This document shows positions 56,201 to 64,000 of a stretch of DNA of 64,000 nt, one piece after another. Source of the stretch: Eucalyptus grandis (lineage: Eukaryota > Streptophyta > Magnoliopsida > Myrtales > Myrtaceae). The DNA lies in the NCBI RefSeq assembly GCF_016545825.1, contig NC_052614.1, positions 12,294,559 to 12,358,558 on the forward strand, written 5' to 3'. The notes under the pieces were generated by a model. That model saw nothing but the letters and a program-made list of their open reading frames with translations, did no database searches and was not told the DNA's origin. Each line of letters opens with the position of its first letter. Position 1 is the stretch's first letter. The position numbers and the translations under genes are program-made.

Positions 56201-57204
56201 GCACCATGATTTGCTCACCTTCAAATCCTGTTCCTTGAGAAACATTGACACAAACTTGTACTGGCTTTTGTGGACAGAGATAACACAGGGAAGCTATTGA
56301 TAAAAGGAATTAAGCTAATTCAACCATGATCACCTGACATTGCTGTTCTCATGATTTGCTACAGCATCGGAGAGGAATTGCATTGAAGATGATTATAAAT
56401 GCCATCAATGGTGCAAACGTTGGCAGCTAGAAGGTAGGCAGTATTATCAAACACATAAAACTCTTGCACACAAAGGTACCCATGATTAGATCCAGTCGGG
56501 TTAGAAGGAACTAAATTCCTGATTTATTGGCCCAATGCACAGCCGCAAATTAAGTGATAAATTGGAGATATCGGCCTTCAATATTATGGCCACTTTAATA
56601 CTGTAAGTTGCTTTTAGTCAATGAAGGAACTGACAATTTTTCTAGGAATAAGAACAGATAATACCTCGGGTGCATTACTAGAATGGAAAATTTTCTCACA
56701 GAAAATGCTCTTATCTCAAATTCTGAATGTGAATACCACAATCCATTTCCCTTCCTACCCAAACAAATCATAAACTACTAGACAGTAAACAAGTTTAGCT
56801 ACCACAACCAAAAGTGAAAGCCAAGAGGTCATCAGCATAACCATAACAGTTATACTAACCTCCTCTCCATGTATTGCTGTACGACTCATAGATTGTTATG
56901 AATCCAAAGAGTTACCATGGTGACCATCAAATTGCAATGATAAGGTGAGGGCAATGTCCAAGTGACAAATCACTTGACAAATACTCTGCTTTGTCTCACA
57001 AATCCTGATTAACATATGAATCCCAACCTTTCCCTAGACAGAATATCATACATTCGAAAAATAGAAGCACATATTTCTCCATTCAATATCCAACCATAGC
57101 AATCCACTCCTCTTACAACAACAGTACAACAGCAGCAAATGTAATTGTTGGTATATAGCAAATGATCATTTATTTATGTATACCAATATGAGTACACAAT
57201 AAGA
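56201..57204. other. Non-coding stretch, 3' flank of the dehydrogenase fragment
   Basis: No protein or repeat recognised. On the minus strand it lies downstream of the gene fragment. AATAAA on that strand at about 57170-57176 is a plausible polyadenylation signal, so the segment nearest 57200 may be an old 3' UTR. Confidence 0.45.
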
Positions 57205-57652
57205 ACACTAAGCAGAGGTCATACGCATACATTGGAGGAGCCCGTATTCTCGAGCTTCGAGAGCCAGAATGAGCGCCTGAATGCCCAAATTCCCCTCCCC
57301 ATGAGCCTTGAGCGACAAGTAAAGCTGCTGAGCAAGCGCCAAGCCTGGCAATGCGAGACCCATCCTCTCACATTCCTTCAGGCATATCCCCAAATCCTTC
57401 GCAAAATGGTTCACGTAGAACCTGGCCTCAAAATCCCTCTTGCAGAATCCTGTTCCCATGCGAATCCAGCGACTTCGAGCCCGCAGCCCCAGTCGATATT
57501 GCGCTTACAAACATCCCAACATCGAGCCCCGCCTTATGGGCATAAACCATGCCCTCCACCAGCCCCACCATCGTCGAAGCGATCGTGATTTGATTCCCCA
57601 ATTTCGCGAACTGCCCCTTTCCGGGGCCTCCCATGTAATTGACCTTCGCCAT
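57205..57652 (-). pseudogene. 3-hydroxyisobutyrate dehydrogenase-like gene, C-terminal fragment
   Basis: The family oxidises 3-hydroxyisobutyrate or related beta-hydroxyacids with NAD(P)+; the plant 'dehydrogenase-like 1' proteins are usually annotated as mitochondrial. Seen on the minus strand: YMGGPGKGQFAKLGNQITIAS (the helix with the catalytic lysine region, K-x-x-N/GNQ), TMVGLVEGMVYAHKAGLDV, then AISTGAAGSKSLD. After one extra base near 57441 the frame shifts to RDFEARFYVNHFAKDLGICL and ALPGLALAQQLYLSLKAHGEGNLG, ending at TAG 57208. The NAD-binding N-terminal half is absent. At 57652/57653 it abuts copia pol directly. It is non-functional as it stands; the single-base shift could be a sequencing error but the N-terminal loss is not. 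Confidence 0.8.
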
Positions 57653-58230
57653 CAGTAGGTATATTAGTAATTTAGCTATACAACATTGGAAATCCATTAT
57701 TGGAATTTTTGGTTATTTTAAGAAAACTAAAAATTTAATATTGTTCTATGATAATTATCCGATTGTTGTAGAATGATACATTGATATTAGATAAATTACA
57801 AGTGTGGATAATAAACAATCTACTACTTGATGGATTTTCACTTTTGATAATTGCGTTGTTTCCTGGATGAGAAAGAAACATATATATAAGTCAAAGATGG
57901 AATCCAAATTCATTGCTTCAGCAACAACTGAGAAAAAGTCTAAATTAATTAGGAATTTGCTGTTGGATATTAAGTTATGGCCCAATCCTTTACCTCTTAT
58001 TTCTATCTATTGTAATAGTCATGCTACTTTAATAAAGGCTTATAGTAGCACTTATAATGATAAATCTAGACATACTAGTCCGAAACATGAGTACGTGAGA
58101 TAAGTAATTAAAAATGGTACCATAACAATTGTCTACGTAAGGGTTTAGCAACATTTTAGTCAATCCCTTGACAAAGACTTTATCAAGAAATATGATAAAA
58201 ATGACCTCACAAGAAATGAGGCTAAAAGCC
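57653..58230 (+). pseudogene. Copia RT end and RNase H, relic
   Basis: Starts SRYISN--IQHWKSIIGIF-YFKKTKNLILFYDNYPIVVE (57653-57775), the usual segment after the copia RT. RNase H words follow: WIFTFDNCVVSWMRKKH, MESKFIASA, IRNLLLDIKLWPNP-P-ISIYCNS and NDKSRHTSPKHEYVR (57830-58100). After TAA at 58100, TITIVYVR-LDKDF remains. It is the continuation of the integrase at 55560-56100 in type and strand. Confidence 0.75.
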
Positions 58231-58290
58231 TTTAATCACCAGTAATGGCAACCCAATAATTTCCTATAATATTATTACTTATGAGTTTTA

Positions 58291-59644
58291 ACGGATGAGA
58301 ACAAGTTACTGAATGTGATTGTGTAATACTAATATAGCCCTAATATGATAAGTCAATATCATCTCTTACGTTTTGTAGGTTAAATGTATAGTACAAATTT
58401 ATAATGTTTTAATAATAACAAAAACACAAAAGAGATACTTCACCTATATGAGCTTAGATGTAGTGCCGCTTCTTACAAAAGTTAGGGTTACTTTCTAAAG
58501 ACCTCTTGAAACAGGATCAAACGCAAGGCCATAATAATGCGCAATAAATAGAATTTCCCGCTGAAATAAGAGATTAGTATGTATGCAGTTTGTTCAATTA
58601 TATTATTTAAAAGTATAAGTTACTTGTCACTTTAATAGAATTTTGATATATTTACACTAAGTAAAATTTTAACTTGAAAGAGGCATTTATGTATGTATAT
58701 TAATTTCATTGAAATTTTGGTTGTGTATTTCTAACATTTTATTTTCTACTTTTGGGAATTATTGGTAGTTTGTCCATAAAATAAATTAAAAGGTGTCTTG
58801 TCCCATATCGAAAAGATGTGAATGCACACGTAAGCGAGATTTGACACTAACCAACGATCATTATTTTTATTAAAAATTCGGTTTATTTCTATAAAAAAAT
58901 TAACCATAAAGTCTTATTGAAATAGCACAACTATTCACAACGAAATTATGGTTATTTTTTATTTTTTATTAATGTAACTTCGAATTTTATATGTCCTTTC
59001 AACATTACCTTTGAAAAACGCATTTGTTCACTTTGCGACATTTCCCAAAAAAGTGTTTTGTTTATTTTGCAACATTTTGAAAAGTAGGCTTTGTTCAAAA
59101 GACAAATATAAGTTCATTTATTTTTAAGATCATTTTCGAGTCTCCTTTCCAAAACTACAACCATCTTATCCAATTGTTTGCTATAAAGACTCTGCAAAAA
59201 TACTAGAATTGCTATCTAATATTCTAATTTTAAACTTTGTTATATATTGGAGGAAATTTGCTGGTGACCATTAGCAATATTATGGACAAATAAATTATTA
59301 AAGAAACTAATATCATACCTCAAAGTCCGACTTAAATACTCTAGATATCGGACTTCATTATTTTATCCAATTCAAAGTCATATTTTTCCAACAGAAACTA
59401 TTCGCTAGGACAGAACAAGAAAGTTACACGAGCTGATAGCTAAAACATGCCATTCTTATTCAGTTGAACGAATCTGAGAAAGTGAGAATATGCCACTTGA
59501 AGTGCGTTTGAGAATTGCCTAGTTGATTACAATAAGGATTCAAGTCTTCCGTCTGCGGCAGAGCGAGATGTGGGAATCTCTTCTTATGGGTATTGATAAT
59601 CGTACCTCTCCATTGGTTCCTGCATATATCACCCAAACGGTCGG
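58291..59644. other. AT-rich intergenic DNA
   Basis: No coding homology on either strand. A short TGTCCCATATCGAAAAGATGTGAATG stretch near 58800 resembles a word common in plant LTR or small-element ends, but no partner end was found. 59440-59640 lies where the rest of the receptor kinase domain would be, and shows none. Confidence 0.4.
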
Positions 59645-62159
59645 CTAATTGGAAATCCTTTTTATCACAACAGCGTCACCAGAACGGTTCTCGATAATAT
59701 TGTGTACTTTCCCTGATCCGCAAATTCTGATCACATCACGCTCCTTCAATCCCGACAAAGCTCTGATTGTGAATATCGCTAGCTTCAAAACAAATATTGC
59801 CACAGCAATGACCAAGAGCACAATCAAGGCAAGATTGATCGGCAAGCTTTTGCTCCATCTCCGGGATTGGGAATTGCAGACATTGAGCCACATGAATGAA
59901 TTGGATGCACAGAGGCCCGGGTTGTTCAGGAAACTGGTGTTGTACACGGCGTTCTCTAATTCATTTGGGATTCGTCCACTGAGGCGATTGGAGGATAAAT
60001 TGAGAAGGTTCAAATTCAGCTGGCCGATTTCAGGAGGAATCAAGCCAGACAGTTGGTTTTCAGACAGGTCCAACTGCTCGAGTACCGGTAGAAGACCGAT
60101 TTTGCTAGGAATCGGTCCCGACAATTTATTGTGACTAAGATTCAGAGTGTTCAAGGAGTTCCACGAGACAATAGCTGTCGGAAGATTCCCAGAGAGCTCG
60201 TTCTGACCTAGCAAAAGCGCCACCAGAGAAGGAAGCTTGGTTAATTCAGTCGGAATGGTGCCACTGAGGAGGTTATTACTGGCATCAAACACTACCAAGT
60301 TCCTCCATGAAGACACCGTGCTCGGAATCTTGCCGAAGAATTTGTTGTTGCTCATCTCAATCCGAGTGAGGTTTGGGGAAAGCTCCTCGGGAAGCTCACC
60401 AGTTAATCCATTACCACTCAAGATCAAAGCCCTCAAGTTCCGCGACATCCAGAGTCTGTTGGAGTCAACACCTAATATAATAATGAAAGTCCCATTATGC
60501 ATGAAGCCTGGACGTGGGAAGCAAGTGTACGCATGAAGGAATGGATGGGCACATATTAAAATAATAGTATAATTGTTACTGGAGTCTTCAAGGAGCAAGA
60601 AGCAAAGTTTAACTTTGCTAGTACTTGCACGTGAAGGAAACGCAGCCCACGGTTTTTGACTGCCAAGAAGAAAAGTTCAAATTTAACTATTGCAAGTTTG
60701 AAGTCCAGGCGGTGAAGATGCTTATAAATATAGGGTTACGTTAGTTTATTTAGAGTAGGGAGAGAGACAGTGAGAGAGTGAGATTTTAGAGAGTTATAAG
60801 CTTAGCAAAGCTTGTGTGTGTCTTATGTGTGTACTCCATTAAGCCTTTACAAGGCATATGTATAAATATAATCTCTCGTTGTGTGTTTACACTCTCTCCC
60901 TCCAAATCCTTTTGGTTCCAACAGAGTCCTCCGGGCACATTGCCGGTGAATCCATTGTTGTTCAACATTGCTACAGACAAAGTACTGCAATTTCCAAGTG
61001 ACTCTGGCAACTCCCCGCCGAGATTGTTGTCCATAACGGCCAACCCAAACAGCGTGCCCCCATGGCACAGTTGTTCAGGCAATGCGCCAGTCAAGCTGTT
61101 GAAGGCCACTTCGAATCTGCTGAGTGGGGAAAACTTGCCGAAGTCGGGGGGGATCGTGCCCGATAGATTGTTGTTAGACAGCCTGACATCAGACAAAGAG
61201 GGAAGACGCCCAATACCTTCGGGGATTTCACCGGATAATTGATTGAACTGCAAACTCAAGCTGGATAGATTCTTGAGCTTCCCAAAATCTTCAGGTATGT
61301 TCCCCGTCAAGTTGTTAAAAGATAGATCAATCATGCTCAAGTTCCTCAGAGTGAAAATGCTGCCCGGGATCTCTCCCGTTAGTAGATTCATCCCCAAATC
61401 CAAGTGCTCAAGAGCCTCCATATTCCCAAGAGTCTCTGGGATTCCCCCAATCAGGTTTGTTTGTGCCATCGAGAAGAACCGTAGCTTCTTCAGGGCAGTG
61501 AAGTTCTGCTGTAGCTGCGACGGCACAAACTTGTTGTACTCGAGCCTCAGTTCTTCAAGATCAGACAGGCCAAAAATCTCTTCAGGGTAAGTGCCATTGT
61601 ACTCGGACTGGCAAAGGTGAAGGATCCTCAGCCTCCACAACCTCGCAATCGATGCTGGGACATCAAACGAGAAGCTGTTGGCAGCAAGAATCAGGACCTG
61701 AAGATCGGCCATCCGGTCGATGTCGGATGGAATAGGACCATCGAAGTAATTCTGGGACAGGTCGAGGTACACGAGCTTGGAACAGTTGTAGAGAACAGTG
61801 GGAAACCCTCCAGGTATATTGTTGTAGGAGATGTCGAGCTTGGTCAGATTCTTGAGGTTGCAGATGAATGGAGGGATCGAATAATTTATGCTCAGGTTGA
61901 CAAGATTGAGCTCGGAGATCCAGCCTTCTTGGCATGTGATCTCAGGCCATGTGCAGTGGGAGGATGAATTGGAGGCGACCCAGTGGTCGAGGGAAGATGG
62001 GTCTTGCCAGTATTGCCTCAGCTTCAACAGGACTTGCTGTTCTTGATCTTGGATTTGAGACTCTGCAGCACTGGAGAGTAAGCACAGGAAGACGAGACAG
62101 GGGATGTACGAGAGGAAGAAGATGTGAATCTGAGGAGGTGATGGGGTCGGTCTCGGCAT
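59645..62159 (-). pseudogene. Class XI LRR receptor-like kinase (HAESA-like / At5g25930-type), interrupted and 3'-truncated
   Basis: Membrane receptor kinase family that senses extracellular ligands. ATG at 62159. A signal peptide (FFLSYIPCLVFLCLLSSAAES) and an N-terminal cap with HCTWPEITC follow, then about 20 leucine-rich repeats (e.g. LTKLDISYNNIPGGFP, LEHLDLGMNLLTGEIP). The frame is cut at 60924, after GFTGNVPGGL, by a 467-bp solo LTR. It resumes at 60456 with WMSRNLRALILSGNGLTGELP, more LRRs, the cap NNPGLCAS, and a transmembrane helix (INLALIVLLVIAVAIFVL). The juxtamembrane region is shortened. The kinase starts ERDVI--CGSGKV (glycine loop damaged) and VVIKR, then stops at TAA/TAG 59645. 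No catalytic HRD or DFG is found downstream. Reading through the LTR, the upstream piece ends at 60786. A pseudogene by two independent lesions. Confidence 0.88.
60457..60923 (+). mobile_element. 467-bp solo LTR inserted in the LRR receptor-kinase exon
   Basis: Starts TGTTGGAGTCAACACC and ends GGTTCCAACA (inverted ends TGTTGGA/TCCAACA). The duplication GAGTC is exact at 60452-60456 and 60924-60928; removing the insert plus one copy restores the codons for GGLWMS. TATAAATA at 60723-60730 on the + strand indicates LTR orientation opposite to the host gene. Size and ends suggest a copia element. Confidence 0.9.
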
Positions 62160-62400
62160 AATTGGAGGTCGTTCAGAGTCTTTTCTGGCTAGGGAGACTC
62201 TCCGGTGTTGGAGCTAGAGATGGATCAACTCAACATGAAGCAAAGACGTGTTGGTTTGCTCTTGCTTATTGCTCGGCAGAACCCCCAAGGTTTTTAAGCT
62301 CGTTTCAAAGCGCCAAAATTTGGTGGGTCCTATTTACCAACAAAAGAAAAAAAAAAATGGTCCTAATGTAATATTTGGCCTTGTTTACACTTGTAAAAAG
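62160..62400 (-). promoter_or_regulatory. Upstream region of the LRR receptor-kinase pseudogene
   Basis: The 240 bp before the ATG are moderately GC-rich near the gene and become A/T-rich. They are likely 5' UTR and proximal promoter, but no convincing TATA box was fixed. Confidence 0.35.
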
Positions 62401-62920
62401 CTTAATATTACGAAAAATCTCAAATTTTTACATTGATGATATTATCATAAACTAAATTTTTTTTTCATCAAAATCCAAAATTAGTACACGTGTGACATTT
62501 TTACCTTATATTAACTTCCATCATGCAACATCAAGTCCATGTAGATCAATTAACGAGTTAATACAATGAAAAATCCTAAACCGGTACATCGATAACAAAT
62601 TTATCTAGATTTATACACCTTTGACAAACTTATATTAGATTAATTGTTTGGTCACTAAAAATCCCAAATTAGAACACATGACACAATTATCCTCTGTTAA
62701 CTTTCATTAAATATTGCCATTAAATTGCTAACTTAGATGCCACGTTGAGTCAATGTGGATCAATTAACGAGTTAATACGACAAAAAATCTCAAACCAATA
62801 TATCTTTAATAAATTCACCTCAAGCTAATTTTTGGGTAACCAAAAATCCCAAATTAGTACATGCGTGATACATTTATCCTCCATTGGCTTCTATCAAATT
62901 TTATCATTAAATTTAGCGAG
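62400..62920. repeat. Diverged direct repeat, period about 214 bp
   Basis: The block with GATCAATTAACGAGTTAATAC followed by AAAAATC-AAACC occurs at about 62541 and 62755. AAAATCCCAAATTAG-ACA words precede the blocks at about 62470, 62660 and 62840. A/T-rich, non-coding. Looks like an old repeat family near genes; the type is not recognised. Confidence 0.65.
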
Positions 62921-64000
62921 ACTTGTAGATTGTCTTCTTCTTCATTATCATCTTTGTCTAAGGTCGTAACACTAAAGCGAGCACTCTTTAGTGGCACTTT
63001 TAGTAACTCTTAACATTACGTTGCTTGTGGTATTGTCAGTTTCTTTTGTTAGACGTCCCCCCTTCGATGGTTGGTTGCTTTGAATGCTTCCCTAGCCTAC
63101 CTTTGAATTGATGCGTGAAACCTTCTAAAATTTATGGAGTCAAGGGTATCTATTAGGTCCGTTTGTCCAATGATCGCATAACAATCTTTCATTTGTTTCT
63201 GTTGTGAATATTATTTGTACTCAAGCAGGAAAGGGAAAAAAAAACAAGCCTTTGCTCTTTAGTCTTCATGAAAAAGAAGTTTTCGTTGTTGGCATTAGCT
63301 TGTGGCACTTGGCGTTGTTGCAAGAGCAGTTGGTCTTTTGGTGGCACACGTGCATGCGCAAACTTTCCACAGAGTAGACCCGACAACGACAGGTCGAGCC
63401 TTCTAGATGGGTAAGAGACAAAACTTGGCTTGCATCGAGCCCCCACATGATCGAGCTAAAACCCTATCCTCATTGCGAGTTCCAGCGTGCGTAATGGAGC
63501 GTCAACAGTCACGCTCTTGTTCTAGTCAAGATACTCGGAATCTACTGTCCAATCGCAATAAAGTCGCAAAGAACAGGAGAATTGGACTACGCCACACGGC
63601 AGCCACAGGTTCATTGCTAAAGCTGGGCTAGAGAGAGAGGATATCATCATAGACTATGGATAATATCATCACAGTTCTCGAAAACAAACAAAATGAAATG
63701 CCCATGAGATGCTGCAAGCGCCTGTGGACACACGAAACGGAGGGACCCTTATTTCCTACTCCTAATGTTTCTGCAACAAACGGATTTTGGCAAAGCGAAA
63801 AGACACATATCAAATACTTCATGTACATGAATAAAAAGCATTTGCTTTTGAAGTCCACATGCTATCCACTTGCCTCTTATGTCAACATTCCCATTTCTGG
63901 TTATTACTTAACAATGGATACATTATCTGTTCTGCATAGTCAACAAGCTTTCTAGACCAGATTTACGTAAACATTAAGCTCTTCACCAAAGAGTTTAGGC
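62921..64000. other. Flanking DNA with no recognised gene
   Basis: Six-frame reading gives only short ORFs of ordinary composition, without motifs I recognise. 63300-63620 is GC-richer than its surroundings and could hold a small exon or an old transposon piece; I cannot assign it. Confidence 0.35.

Larger units (their letters stand above)
55474..58290 (+). mobile_element. Degenerate Ty1/copia pol relic, pre-dating Tat-1
   Basis: Two pol pieces in the same orientation: integrase (55560-56100) and the RT-end/RNase H part (57653-58230). Between them is the 100-N gap and an opposite-strand cellular gene fragment, where RT should be. No LTR could be delimited. Many stops show great age. Confidence 0.7.

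Noticed and set aside
56079..56300. ORFs crossing the N gap
   Set aside because: They run through 100 unknown bases and are artefacts.
58795..58860. TGTCCCATATCGAAAAGATG stretch as a TRIM or LTR end
   Set aside because: Resembles a common plant repeat word, but no second end or duplication was found.
60814..61967. Long + strand ORFs opposite the LRR gene
   Set aside because: Antisense shadows of the leucine-rich repeats.
63200..63955. Short ORFs as candidate exons of an unknown gene
   Set aside because: None shows a motif, codon bias or splice pattern convincing enough to report as a gene.

Overview
This is a plant nuclear window, almost certainly from a woody dicot. Myrtaceae (Eucalyptus-like) is my best guess from the flavour of the LRR kinase relic and the AT-rich flanking repeats, but I could not test it. 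About 58 of the 64 kb is nested LTR retrotransposons. I see no gene that is certainly intact: the two cellular genes present are both broken. No tRNA, rRNA or CRISPR array was seen. Positions 56101-56200 are a 100-N assembly gap.

Layout. The backbone is one large Ty3/gypsy element of the Tat/Ogre lineage on the + strand ('Tat-1'). It starts upstream of the window and ends at 55473. Its protease is split at 2021/19511 by a minus-strand chromovirus (2022-19510). That chromovirus is split in its RNase H by a minus-strand Ty1/copia Sirevirus ('SIRE-1', 3872-12920, TSD ATCTT). Tat-1 pol resumes at 19511 with protease, an in-frame 449-bp Ogre-type intron, RT, RNase H, second RNase H and integrase. 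It is split again in the integrase C-terminus at 23799/33774 by a second Tat-family element with no visible pol ('Tat-2', 23800-33773, TSD CCTAT). Tat-1 then has a 3' UTR with tandem repeats (33936-36441) and a 3' LTR of about 6.3 kb (36442-42126 plus 54851-55473). Inside that LTR lies a minus-strand solo LTR of the Tat-2 family (42127-54845, TSD CAACA), itself split by a second Sirevirus on the + strand ('SIRE-2', 44129-53699, TSD GAAGG).

Right of Tat-1 is a degenerate copia pol relic (about 55474-58290). Its RT region is missing: the space holds the assembly gap and an opposite-strand 5'-truncated fragment of a 3-hydroxyisobutyrate-dehydrogenase-like gene. Then comes a minus-strand class XI LRR receptor-kinase pseudogene (59645-62159). 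It is interrupted in its LRR exon by a 467-bp solo LTR with TSD GAGTC and it ends just inside the kinase domain. The rest, to 64000, is AT-rich flanking DNA with a diverged repeat of about 214 bp and no recognised gene.

The elements make no pathway together; their value is stratigraphic. Exact TSDs give the insertion order: copia relic, then Tat-1, then chromovirus, Tat-2 and the Tat-2 solo LTR, then the two Sireviruses. The points most worth checking are the frame-preserving Ogre intron, the gene fragment inside the copia relic, the Sirevirus third ORF with a nuclear-type basic motif, a GC-rich foreign block replacing integrase in SIRE-1, and a shared, non-random change at CAGACT/AGTCTG words in one LTR of each Sirevirus.
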